A stretch of DNA of 64,000 bases from Nanosynbacter sp963524495 (GTDB taxonomy: Bacteria > Patescibacteriota > Saccharimonadia > Saccharimonadales > Saccharimonadaceae): NCBI GenBank assembly GCA_046846435.1, contig CP128407.1, forward strand, positions 792,141 through 856,140, written 5' to 3'. Below the pieces are notes generated by a model. The model did not search any database, was not told the origin of the DNA, and saw nothing but the letters and a program-made list of their open reading frames with translations. The position numbers were made by a program, and so were the translations under genes. This document shows, piece after piece, positions 34,165 through 42,616 of this stretch (its first letter is position 1; each line of letters starts with the position of its first letter).

Positions 34165-35572
34165 TTTTTACTTCAAATTGGTGTTGATCGGGCTGGACGT
34201 ACTGGCGCTAGTTGGTGCGTTCACGGCGGCATACATCATGCGCGTATCACTCGACACGCGGCCTTTCCATGTACAAATCGGGGCACTGGAGTTTATCACG
34301 TCGATTGTGCTGATGCTGCCGCTATGGGTTGTCTTGTTCTCGTTTTTTGGGCTATACGACCGTGAGCACTACATTCATCCGCTGCGTGAATTTTGGCGAC
34401 TTGGTATGGCGGCGGTTTGCGGCATCATGATGATGATTTCCTTTAGCTTCTTTAGCAACACACCGCTCTTTCCGGCCAAGATGGTGGTGATTTATGCGCT
34501 GATCATCAGCTTTGTCATCTTGCTCATCCTGCGTAGCGCTGCCAATATCGTCCGGCTGCATCTGCTGCGCAAAAACATCGGCATCAAGCGCGTGGCGCTG
34601 GTCGGCAATGCCGAATCGACGCGGACGCTGGCCGAGTTTATCAGCGCCCATCCCTCAACCGGCTTTCACCTCAGTGCTATTATTTCTAAAGACGAACTCA
34701 TCCCGCCGCGACTCAAGGGTTTGCGGCGCTCGACGCTGGCATCGGCCTTGACTCGTGATAAGATTGACGCCATTATCCAAACCGACACCGCCCGCAGCGA
34801 AGCACATTATAACTTGGCGGAGCAGCACTATCTCGATTTTTATCAAGCACCAGCCCTCGACGGCCTGATGACCGCACGCCATACGGTCGAGATTATCAAT
34901 TCCGTGCCGCTGGCATACATTCACCCAACACCACTGGCTACCGGCTACGGACGCGTGGTCAAACGACTGATGGATCTCATCGGTGCAACCATTGGCATTA
35001 TCATTACCTCGCCGATTATGCTGCTGGTGGCAATCGCCGTTAAGCTCGGCGACCCGCGCGGCCCCGTGCTGATGCATGGGCAGCAGCGGCGACGCTTGAC
35101 CCAGTTTAATCGCCCGTTCAAGGTGTATAAATTTCGTTCACACTACGCCAAGTTTGACGGCAAAACTGACGAGGAGGTGTTCGCGATGATCGGCCGGCCA
35201 GAGCTGATCGACGAATATCGCCAGAACGGCGATCGGCTCAATCACGACTTTCGCGTCACACCGGTCGGTCGTTTCATTCGCCGGTTTAGCCTCGACGAGC
35301 TGCCGCAGTTATTTAATGTTATCAAGGGTGATATCAGCCTCGTTGGGCCGCGGGCGTTGGTGCCGCACGAGCTGAGTAATTATGAGAAAAAGCACACGCT
35401 GCTGACGGTCAAATCTGGCCTGACTGGCCTAGCGGTTGTGTCGGGGCGGCGCAGCATCGGCTTTGAAGAGCGGCGGCGACTGGATCTTTATTATGTACAA
35501 AACTGGAGTTTATGGCTGGATATCACCATTCTTCTCAAGACCTGCTTGGTCATCTTTAAGAAGGAGTCGTGA
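34148..35572 (+). CDS. initiating polyprenyl-phosphate sugar-1-phosphate transferase
   Basis: WbaP/CpsE-type enzyme (474 aa) placing the first sugar phosphate on undecaprenyl phosphate. About four N-terminal TM helices are followed by a nucleotide-binding-like central domain (RVALVGNAESTRTLAEF) and the C-terminal bacterial sugar transferase domain: KRLMDLIGATIGIIITSPIM, then FKVYKFRSH, FRVTPVGRFIRRFSLDELPQLFNVIKGDISLVGPRAL. The start is ATG 34148 with AAAGG 3 nt before; the open frame begins upstream at 34106 inside the polymerase gene. It overlaps the polymerase by 17 bp. The sugar specificity is unknown. Confidence 0.92.
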   Translation: MKKNSDFYFKLVLIGLDVLALVGAFTAAYIMRVSLDTRPFHVQIGALEFITSIVLMLPLWVVLFSFFGLYDREHYIHPLREFWRLGMAAVCGIMMMISFSFFSNTPLFPAKMVVIYALIISFVILLILRSAANIVRLHLLRKNIGIKRVALVGNAESTRTLAEFISAHPSTGFHLSAIISKDELIPPRLKGLRRSTLASALTRDKIDAIIQTDTARSEAHYNLAEQHYLDFYQAPALDGLMTARHTVEIINSVPLAYIHPTPLATGYGRVVKRLMDLIGATIGIIITSPIMLLVAIAVKLGDPRGPVLMHGQQRRRLTQFNRPFKVYKFRSHYAKFDGKTDEEVFAMIGRPELIDEYRQNGDRLNHDFRVTPVGRFIRRFSLDELPQLFNVIKGDISLVGPRALVPHELSNYEKKHTLLTVKSGLTGLAVVSGRRSIGFEERRRLDLYYVQNWSLWLDITILLKTCLVIFKKES

Positions 35573-36717
35573 TGCGCACCCAGCCGACCATCGCGATCGT
35601 TCATGACTGGTTGTATGGCGGCGGCGCCGAGCAGGTTGTCCTGGCGCTACACCGGCTCTATCCTGACGCCCCAATTTATACCTCGTACTGCTCCCAAACG
35701 TGGCGAAAAAAACTTGATAACAAGGTGGTAACTGGTTATTTACAGCATTGGCCATTTGCCCAGCTCAGGCGACTACTGCCGGTGCTCAGGCAGCGGTGGT
35801 TCGCGCGGCTAGATTTAGGGCAATTTGATATTATCATTTCCAGCTCTGGTAACGGCGAGGCCAAGTTTATCCGAACCACCCGTCCCGATCAACGACATAT
35901 CTGCTATTGTCATACGCCGACACATTTTTATTGGCGGCACTATCAAGAATATCTGCGTCGACCGAGCTTCCGGCCGCGGTGGCTGGCGCGACTGGGCCTG
36001 CGGCTACTAGTCCGGCCCCTCAGGCGGCGTGACCATCAGGCGGCGCAGCGCGTTGATGTTTTCTTGGCTAATTCCACCGCCATTCAAGCTGATATCAAGC
36101 AGTTTTACGACAGGGACAGCATCGTCGTCTTTCCGCCGGTGCAAACAACCAGCTTTATGGCACTCGCAAAAACCCGACCGCGCTCCGTGACGCTACCTGC
36201 CCGACCACGCTGCGTAGTGTGGGGACGCCTGGTGCCGATGAAGCGGCTGGACTTGGTAATTCAGGCCTGCCAACAGCTTGGTTGGCCGCTCGACATCATG
36301 GGTAATGGGCCTGACCGTGAGCGGCTGGAGAAGCTGGCGGGTGACTCGACGCGCTTTCTTGGCTACGTCAGTGACGAGGCCCGGGCTGCCGCCATTCAAC
36401 AAGCTGACCTATTCCTATTTACCGCCCACGAAGATTTTGGTGTAGCACCAGTTGAAGCCTTGGCCGCTGGACTGCCAGTGGTAGCATATCAAGCTGGTGG
36501 CGCACTGGACTATATCAACCCTGGTAAGAACGGCTGGTTTTTCGCTGAACAAACCGTTGAGAGCTTGGTGGCAACGCTCCAAACACTGCCCGACCAGCGA
36601 GTCTCGCCGCGAGCCATCGCCACCTCCGCTAAACCATTTGCTGAACCTGCCTTTACGACTGCCATAAAGAAAATTGTAACCAACGAAAGGAGGGGCGCTC
36701 ATGCGCATCGCCATTGA
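35572..36717 (+). CDS. GT4 family glycosyltransferase
   Basis: 381-residue retaining GT-B glycosyltransferase. N-terminal IAIVHDWLYGGGAEQVVLAL is the classic GT4 acceptor-domain start; the donor domain carries RCVVWGRLVPMKRLDLVIQA and the EDFGVAPVEALAAGLPVVAY nucleotide-sugar site. ATG 35572 overlaps the previous stop (GTGATG) and has AAGGAG 5 nt upstream; a GTG at 35569 is an alternative. It acts in the cytoplasm on the lipid-linked precursor. Donor unknown; the nearby manC suggests GDP-mannose is available. Confidence 0.92.
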   Translation: MRTQPTIAIVHDWLYGGGAEQVVLALHRLYPDAPIYTSYCSQTWRKKLDNKVVTGYLQHWPFAQLRRLLPVLRQRWFARLDLGQFDIIISSSGNGEAKFIRTTRPDQRHICYCHTPTHFYWRHYQEYLRRPSFRPRWLARLGLRLLVRPLRRRDHQAAQRVDVFLANSTAIQADIKQFYDRDSIVVFPPVQTTSFMALAKTRPRSVTLPARPRCVVWGRLVPMKRLDLVIQACQQLGWPLDIMGNGPDRERLEKLAGDSTRFLGYVSDEARAAAIQQADLFLFTAHEDFGVAPVEALAAGLPVVAYQAGGALDYINPGKNGWFFAEQTVESLVATLQTLPDQRVSPRAIATSAKPFAEPAFTTAIKKIVTNERRGAHAHRH

Positions 36718-37807
36718 TGCTCGTACATTGCGGACGAGCACCGGCCGTTACGTCGAACGACTGATTCACTACCTACAAAAAATTGATAACAGGAATGACT
36801 ATATTATCTTACTCAAGCCAAAGGACATGGATAGCTGGCAGGCCGATAACCCGCGCTTTCAGAAAGTCGCCTGTCCATTTGCTGAATTTTCATTTGCCGA
36901 GCAACGAGGTTTTAAGAAACAGCTGGAGGAGCTGCGCCCAGATCTCGTGCATTTTGCAATGGTTCAGCAGCCCGTGTGGTACCGGGCCAGCCCAGTCGTC
37001 ACCACTATGCAAGACCTGACCACCGTTCGGTTCAGCAACCCCGACAAGAACCCGGTAGTCTTTTGGGTGAAGCAGCAAATTTATAAATGGGTCAACAAAA
37101 AAGTTGCCCGAAAGTCAGCTCATATCATCACCATCTCTGAATTCGTCAAGCGTGACTTGGTGGACTTTACCGGGGTCAGTCCAGACAAGATTACCGTGAC
37201 ACTTGAATCCGCTGACGAGCTACCAAAGGGCAATGATCCGGTCAAAGAGCTGGTTGGCAAAAAGTTCATCATGTATATCGGCCGGCCGACGCCGCATAAA
37301 AATTTGCGGCGACTAATTGACGCATTTGAATTATTGCAACAAAAACACCCCGAGCTGATACTGGCATTGGCTGGCAAGAAGGATGGCAACTACGCTCGCC
37401 ACCAGGCATACGTCGATGAACGCGGCATGACAAATGTCGTCTTCACCGGTTTTGTGTCGGACAAGCAACTGCGCTGGATGTACGAGCATACAGCTGTGTA
37501 CTGCTTCCCGTCACTAAGCGAGGGCTTTGGCCTACCCGGCCTCGAAGCCATGCTGCACGGCGCACCGGTCGCCTCGAGCACCGCCACTTGCCTGCCGGAA
37601 ACGCATGGCGAGGCGGCTCACTACTTTGATCCGTATAGCGTCGAGGACATGGCGCGGGCAATTGACGAGCTTCTGACTGACGAGAAACGACGCCGTGACC
37701 TCATCAAGAAGGGTAAACAGCACGTCAAAACCTTCTCGTGGCAGCGAATGGCCGAGCAGACGCTGGCGGTGTATGAGCAGTACGGCCGCCAGAGCGCCAA
37801 CTCATAG
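36701..37807 (+). CDS. GT4 family glycosyltransferase
   Basis: 368-residue GT-B enzyme. MRIAIDARTLRTSTGRYVERL starts the acceptor domain; the donor domain shows FIMYIGRPTPHKNLRRLIDAF and FPSLSEGFGLPGLEAMLHGAPVASS. This pattern resembles mannosyltransferases of the WbdA/B type, but specificity cannot be fixed. A strong AAAGGAGGGG site precedes the ATG, and the gene overlaps the previous one by 17 bp. It is the last member of the plus-strand operon starting at 32668. Confidence 0.92.
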   Translation: MRIAIDARTLRTSTGRYVERLIHYLQKIDNRNDYIILLKPKDMDSWQADNPRFQKVACPFAEFSFAEQRGFKKQLEELRPDLVHFAMVQQPVWYRASPVVTTMQDLTTVRFSNPDKNPVVFWVKQQIYKWVNKKVARKSAHIITISEFVKRDLVDFTGVSPDKITVTLESADELPKGNDPVKELVGKKFIMYIGRPTPHKNLRRLIDAFELLQQKHPELILALAGKKDGNYARHQAYVDERGMTNVVFTGFVSDKQLRWMYEHTAVYCFPSLSEGFGLPGLEAMLHGAPVASSTATCLPETHGEAAHYFDPYSVEDMARAIDELLTDEKRRRDLIKKGKQHVKTFSWQRMAEQTLAVYEQYGRQSANS

Positions 37808-37883
37808 AGGACGATCCTGCTCATCCACACGAGGCACTTACGTCTGTAGCCGTAACTTTTTAGGTCGTGGCTCGGCTGCTGGG

Positions 37884-38927
37884 CTATCTTTGCAACTGCT
37901 TTGCGATGTCACCACACTTGGCGGCCACATCTCGCCGCGCCACCAACACACCGTCTGGCGTGTTGACCACCACCACATTATCAAGGCCGATCACCGCCAC
38001 CGGCTTGTCCGGCTGCTCATTGCGAATATAGGTATTGGCGACGTCGATGGTATGAATGTTGTCACCATATGCGTAATTACCCGCCTCGTCCTTGGTAACC
38101 GCGTCGTGTAGATCCTTGAAATTACCGATGTCCATCCAGTCAAAGCTGGCTGATACCATAGCCAGCTGATGAGCTTTTTCGATCAAGGCGATGTCGATGA
38201 CTTGATTATCTAGCGCTAGGTACGCGTGATTATAGGCATCGCTACCAAAGTCAGCAATTGACGCCAGTGTCTGATAATTCGACCACAGATCCGGAGCACT
38301 CCGCTGCATTTCCCGCATAAACACCTCGACCGAGCCAACAAAATAGCCGCAGTTCCATAAATAATTTCCCGACTCAACGTACTGCTTCGCCGTCTCGTAA
38401 TCAGGCTTTTCCTTGAACGACTCAACATTATAAACACCCGCCCGAGCATCAATCACCCCGTCGCGCTGAATATAGCCAAAGCCAGTCGACGGGAAGGTCG
38501 GCTCGATGCCGATCAGTGTAATACACTGCTGCTCGGTCGATACCCGGCCCGCCGTAGCAAACGAACGAGCAAACCCTTGGGTGTCACGCACATTATGATC
38601 AGAGTGAATAAAGGCAATCGGCTCAGTCCGGTCATGGTGACGATTGATATAATCCAGGGCCAATACGATACAGTGTGCCGTCCCCCGCCGTCCCGGCTCG
38701 ATCAGAAAGGCCTCGTCCGGCAATTCCGGTAGCTGTGCCCGCAGCGCCCCGGCGTGGCTGGCCTCGGTCACCACATAAATGGTATCACCGAGCTTTCTGG
38801 CCCGGTCATAGGCTTGTTGGACCATGGTGCGTTCACTAGTTAACGCCAAAAGTTGTTTTGGTTGAGTTGAGGTTGAGAGTGGCCAGAGGCGCGTGCCTGA
38901 ACCACCGGCGATAATTACAGCTATCAT
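37884..38927 (-). CDS. manC: mannose-1-phosphate guanylyltransferase
   Basis: Makes GDP-mannose from mannose-1-phosphate and GTP. The 347 residues start with the nucleotidyltransferase signature VIIAGGSGTRLWPLSTSTQPKQ; FIHSDHNVRD carries the metal-binding Asp region, and FKEKPDYETAKQYVESGNYLWNCGYF and SFDWMDIGNFKDL follow as in ManC enzymes. The isomerase domain of bifunctional ManC proteins is absent. It converges on the GT4 operon and has a leaderless-type promoter. Confidence 0.93.
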   Translation of the reverse strand: MIAVIIAGGSGTRLWPLSTSTQPKQLLALTSERTMVQQAYDRARKLGDTIYVVTEASHAGALRAQLPELPDEAFLIEPGRRGTAHCIVLALDYINRHHDRTEPIAFIHSDHNVRDTQGFARSFATAGRVSTEQQCITLIGIEPTFPSTGFGYIQRDGVIDARAGVYNVESFKEKPDYETAKQYVESGNYLWNCGYFVGSVEVFMREMQRSAPDLWSNYQTLASIADFGSDAYNHAYLALDNQVIDIALIEKAHQLAMVSASFDWMDIGNFKDLHDAVTKDEAGNYAYGDNIHTIDVANTYIRNEQPDKPVAVIGLDNVVVVNTPDGVLVARRDVAAKCGDIAKQLQR

Positions 38928-38934
38928 ACTATAT

Positions 38935-38940
38935 AGTATA
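38935..38940 (-). promoter_or_regulatory. -10 box of manC (leaderless type)
   Basis: TATACT on the minus strand, seven bases before the ATG at 38927. Confidence 0.65.
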
Positions 38941-39001
38941 CCGAGTTAGGCGCACAAACGCCATCTATTCTTTAGAGAACTCCGTACTCACCCAATAATA
39001 T

Positions 39002-39952
39002 TTATAAACTGAGGTACTGTGTATCCTTATTACTCTTATAGCCAAAGCCCCTCGCTTCGGCTTCTAGTGTGTTAAAGAATTCTTTTATTTCCTTATCCGT
39101 TGGCTGTTCTGACATCAGCGCAAGCCTCCCTAGCACCATATTGCGCAAGTCATAAGCTGGCTGTTTGACCTCAGGCCTTCTCAGCAAATAGTCAAGCTGG
39201 AGTGCAAACTGTTCATACCGCTTCCTATCGAAAGTAGGGTTGTCAGTTTCCTGCTCAACCTGCGATTCTGGATATATCAGGTCAACCTCAATTGCGCCAA
39301 CACGCTCTCCATTAGCCCTTGCTGCTAGGGGATTATCATACATATAAATCCAGTTATTCATCCCCGGTCTATCTGATGGGTATCTCAGCAGATGTTGTAT
39401 TCCTTGACGACTATAACCTCGTGGGCCAGCGAGCGCATCCGGTGGCAAACCTAGCGTACGCTCAAGCACCCAGCCAGCTAATTCTTCTGTACGCCGCTGG
39501 AATGGTGGCATTGATTCTTTCGAACGCTCCGTCCGTCCGATAATGACAACTGAGTGGCCATCCCCTGAATTATCATCCTGTGAGTCACCATCCCCCAGCA
39601 TCCTACTAATCTCTTCTGCAGCCCCTGGCATCGACGGCTTCTCTGGCTCAAAGGTAATAATTTTATTTCCACCTTGATCTAGCACATACCTCGCACCAAT
39701 CTGTCGCTGCCTGGGAATTCCTCCTTCTTCTGGTTTAACACATACTACGGTAGCCCCAAGCTGACCGAGCCCCTTTGCAATACGCGGATCAGGCGACGCA
39801 TCAACCACAACGCATGGCAGCTCATGGTCTTTGACACATCTCTTTACAGTCATGCGTGCGAGGCCGTGACGGAGATCATTATAATTATACTTTGTTCCCG
39901 TCACCATAACAACTGGTGCTCCCTCTATAGGAGGGCTCTTAACTTTACTCAT
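39002..39952 (-). CDS. putative GT-A-fold nucleotide-sugar enzyme, family unclear
   Basis: 316 residues, not recognised with certainty. The first 130 residues resemble a GT-A Rossmann-like fold: a first strand VVMVTGTKYNY, a second CVVVDASPDPRIAKGLGQLGATVVCVKPEEGG, then RQRQIGARYVLDQGGNKIITFEPEKPSM, which parallels the donor-site loop of glycosyltransferases although no clear DxD is seen. The C-terminal half is helical. Its place between manC and the sugar isomerases supports a sugar-related role. It has its own leaderless-type promoter. Confidence 0.55.
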   Translation of the reverse strand: MSKVKSPPIEGAPVVMVTGTKYNYNDLRHGLARMTVKRCVKDHELPCVVVDASPDPRIAKGLGQLGATVVCVKPEEGGIPRQRQIGARYVLDQGGNKIITFEPEKPSMPGAAEEISRMLGDGDSQDDNSGDGHSVVIIGRTERSKESMPPFQRRTEELAGWVLERTLGLPPDALAGPRGYSRQGIQHLLRYPSDRPGMNNWIYMYDNPLAARANGERVGAIEVDLIYPESQVEQETDNPTFDRKRYEQFALQLDYLLRRPEVKQPAYDLRNMVLGRLALMSEQPTDKEIKEFFNTLEAEARGFGYKSNKDTQYLSL

Positions 39953-39958
39953 ACTATC

Positions 39959-39964
39959 ATTTTA
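39959..39964 (-). promoter_or_regulatory. -10 box (leaderless type)
   Basis: TAAAAT on the minus strand, six bases before the ATG at 39952. Confidence 0.5.
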
Positions 39965-40002
39965 ACATATAAGTTTAATTTGTCAATGACAGATCAGTCC
40001 TC

Positions 40003-40821
40003 TTACACTTCAAAAACGCTTTGCACAAACGATACTGCGTCCTCTACACGCTTCACGTTCTCTCCCTGTTCACCCGGACGCATTTCGATTGACACAACAC
40101 CCTCATAGCCAATGGACTTTAGCGCATCAGCTGCAGCGCGATAGTCAACATCGTCTCGATCATAAACTCGATCAAGCATCGGAGCGCTGACATGAAAATG
40201 CTTCAAGATATCGCCATTATTTCGTATCGATTCGCCAATATCATCACCAGCTAACGCCATACATGCCGTATCAAGATGCAGGCCGATTCCCTCTGAGTTA
40301 ACCATACGAACAAGCCGCACACCTTCATCTGCTGTTGTCACGTAGTCACAATTATATTGAGGTGCATTCGGTTCGATGCAGAGCATGGTGTTATGCTCCT
40401 TGGCGACATCACCGAGCTCGGCAAAGAAACGGCTTGCTATACCGTCCGCCTCTTCTACTGACATCGCACCGCGCTGTCGATTCTTTGGTGAACCAAATAC
40501 CAGCCGACCAGCACCCATATCCCCAGCTAATCGCAAAAAGTCAGCCATATATTGCTGCATCTCGTTGCGAAGTTCGCTTGATTCAAACAGCTTTAGGTCA
40601 GGGCGCGCAAACAGCATCGACTGAAAGGCTACAATCTCAATACCATACCCCCGCCACCACTCGACATATTCGTTAATTTGCTCGGGAGTTGCCTTGGTCG
40701 GATCATCCCAACGCTTCGTCGGCGCGATCTCGACATAGCGCACGCCAAGCTCCCGCAGTCTCGCGGCGACGTCCGCTTCTTCTTCATTTGTCCATGCGAT
40801 GTTTGATATAGCTAGTTTCAT
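40003..40821 (-). CDS. sugar phosphate isomerase/epimerase-like TIM barrel
   Basis: 272-residue protein of the xylose isomerase-like TIM-barrel (AP_endonuc_2) superfamily. Visible metal-site candidates: CIEPNAPQYNCDY, LHLDTACM, KHFHVSAP and GVVSIEMRPGE (Glu, Asp, His and Glu positions in order). Family members epimerise or isomerise sugars with a divalent metal. Substrate unknown. It is paralogous to the next gene upstream and has its own promoter. Confidence 0.85.
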   Translation of the reverse strand: MKLAISNIAWTNEEEADVAARLRELGVRYVEIAPTKRWDDPTKATPEQINEYVEWWRGYGIEIVAFQSMLFARPDLKLFESSELRNEMQQYMADFLRLAGDMGAGRLVFGSPKNRQRGAMSVEEADGIASRFFAELGDVAKEHNTMLCIEPNAPQYNCDYVTTADEGVRLVRMVNSEGIGLHLDTACMALAGDDIGESIRNNGDILKHFHVSAPMLDRVYDRDDVDYRAAADALKSIGYEGVVSIEMRPGEQGENVKRVEDAVSFVQSVFEV

Positions 40822-40827
40822 ATGGTA

Positions 40828-40833
40828 ATTATA
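40828..40833 (-). promoter_or_regulatory. -10 box (leaderless type)
   Basis: TATAAT on the minus strand, six bases before the ATG at 40821. Confidence 0.65.
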
Positions 40834-40852
40834 CCACTATTTATCCTATGGG

Positions 40853-41734
40853 CTATGCAGTGAGACCACACTGCTTTTTGAAGATTTCGATCTCCTCCTT
40901 AAGAACCTTTGGGTTCAAAGGACCTCTCATTTCGATCGATACCCAGCCATCGTAATTGACCCCCCTGAGAGCATCCATATAGCCTCCCTGGGTAACCTCC
41001 GGTGCAACTGAAAGCCGCTTCAGCTCCGGGGCACTGGCATCAATACCCCGCACACTGTCTCTACGGTTATGAATCAGCGAAGCCAAATCCTCTGGCATAT
41101 CCCCAGCACCATGCATCGCTGCCGTATCAGGATGAATTCCAAATCCCGGATGATTGATACGATCAGTCAGTTCCCTGGCCTGTTCTAAGCTTTCCACGAA
41201 CTTGTTGCCATAGCCTGATAGCGGCTCGATTGCTATCTGGGTATTATTGTCATGGGCTGCAACAGCAACCCTACCAAACAACTTAGCTACCATTTCCACA
41301 GCCTGCTCGCCACTAAGCTCTCCCGGGTTGCGTAACCCCGGTGAACCAAATGACATCGAATCTGCACCGAGTGACCCGGCAAGGTCGGTTAGTCTCTTTA
41401 GGTGTTCTGCCAGATTTTTACCCTCTTCTTCAGTACCGAAAATCTTCGCATTCTCTCCAACCCCGTATGTCAAAGATTGCAGCCCAACACACGCTAGACC
41501 GAAATCCCCAAGCTTTTTGCGATATTCTCCAGCTTTCCACTTCAAAGTCCCAAGTCGATCTTTAAGCTCCTGTCCAGAGAGATTGGCAATCTCTGGTAAG
41601 CTTGGCCAAATAATCGTCGGCGCAACCACAAGACCTTCAACACCACTCTGCGACACGCACTTCAGCGCTGCTTGTTGATCTTCACCAAAGGCAATGTTCG
41701 AGACGGCAAGCTTCATTGACTCCTTCGAATTCAT
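40853..41734 (-). CDS. sugar phosphate isomerase/epimerase-like TIM barrel (paralogue)
   Basis: 293 residues, same superfamily and same motif order as its neighbour: AIEPLSGYGNKF, IHPDTAAM, IDASAPEL and GWVSIEMRG. In the third motif the pattern HFHVSAP of the paralogue is replaced by GIDASAP, so a metal- or substrate-binding histidine present next door is missing; the two probably differ in substrate or activity. Both share the start MKLA(V/I)SNIA. It has its own leaderless-type promoter. Confidence 0.83.
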   Translation of the reverse strand: MNSKESMKLAVSNIAFGEDQQAALKCVSQSGVEGLVVAPTIIWPSLPEIANLSGQELKDRLGTLKWKAGEYRKKLGDFGLACVGLQSLTYGVGENAKIFGTEEEGKNLAEHLKRLTDLAGSLGADSMSFGSPGLRNPGELSGEQAVEMVAKLFGRVAVAAHDNNTQIAIEPLSGYGNKFVESLEQARELTDRINHPGFGIHPDTAAMHGAGDMPEDLASLIHNRRDSVRGIDASAPELKRLSVAPEVTQGGYMDALRGVNYDGWVSIEMRGPLNPKVLKEEIEIFKKQCGLTA

Positions 41735-41740
41735 ACCCGT

Positions 41741-41746
41741 ATTATA
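41741..41746 (-). promoter_or_regulatory. -10 box (leaderless type)
   Basis: TATAAT on the minus strand, six bases before the ATG at 41734. Confidence 0.65.
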
Positions 41747-41752
41747 CCATGG

Positions 41753-42514
41753 TTACTTATTTTTTGCAACAAATTCCTTGATGCCAGCCAGCTCATCTGC
41801 CTTTGTATATAGATAATTGCCCTCACCGCCATACACCTCAGCATGTTTACTGTGCATATCCCAGTAGGCCGGTGTTACTCCTTCCGGTGTGTTGGTAAAC
41901 TCTATACCAAAGGCAACCTTGGCGACTTCCCGCGTGCTGACTGGTGGCGTCGCAAAATTAACCAGCGGCAGATTATTCTCTAAGGCAATGGTTATGTCGC
42001 GCCAAATATTGGCGAGATTGTAGTACTGATACATACCGTCAGCATGTATTTTCTCAACCATATTATTGTTCATCAGATCATAAATAACATTCTTCTTCAG
42101 CCCGTCGCCAAATAGCCCCGGCAAGCGAACAATTGTTGTGTCAAAGTTCTCACGACAGAATTGCTCAAGGTAATACCTATTAACTCCGTATGGCAAAAGC
42201 CCTTCGGTTTCAATAGGCGTATCTTCATCAGCGCCATTTGGATTTTTATAAACACCAACCGTCGAGATTAATACGAGCTTCTTAATCTTTGTCTTTTTGA
42301 TATGCGAAATAAAATCCTCAATCTCCGCGCGGTCAACCTCTGGCTCCTGGTTAATCCGCCACATTTCAGCACGGTTTGCGGCACTCACCACCAGGTCGTA
42401 CTCTTGACCTTCAATGTCAGCTATATTTTTACTATTATAATAGTCGTCAAACTCGTGTTGACTCTTTATATTTCCACCGACAAACCCGGTGTACCCAATT
42501 AATGCGGTTCTCAT
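41753..42514 (-). CDS. NAD-dependent epimerase/dehydratase (extended SDR)
   Basis: 253-residue SDR. The N-terminal nucleotide-binding start is ALIGYTGFVGGNI, a GxxGxxG variant; the catalytic pair appears as YGVNRYYLEQF (YxxxR rather than the usual YxxxK), with Ser/Thr in VLISTVGVY. The Lys-to-Arg change at the catalytic pair may mean altered activity. TAGGAGG gives a good ribosome site, unlike the three leaderless genes after it. It probably acts on a nucleotide sugar. Confidence 0.82.
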   Translation of the reverse strand: MRTALIGYTGFVGGNIKSQHEFDDYYNSKNIADIEGQEYDLVVSAANRAEMWRINQEPEVDRAEIEDFISHIKKTKIKKLVLISTVGVYKNPNGADEDTPIETEGLLPYGVNRYYLEQFCRENFDTTIVRLPGLFGDGLKKNVIYDLMNNNMVEKIHADGMYQYYNLANIWRDITIALENNLPLVNFATPPVSTREVAKVAFGIEFTNTPEGVTPAYWDMHSKHAEVYGGEGNYLYTKADELAGIKEFVAKNK

Positions 42515-42616
42515 AATATATTCCTCCTATGTCTCATTATGTCAAATTCCAGATAAAACACAACGATGGCCAGTATGGACATGGAGCGATATCAATTATA
42601 GAATGGTTTAGGCACT

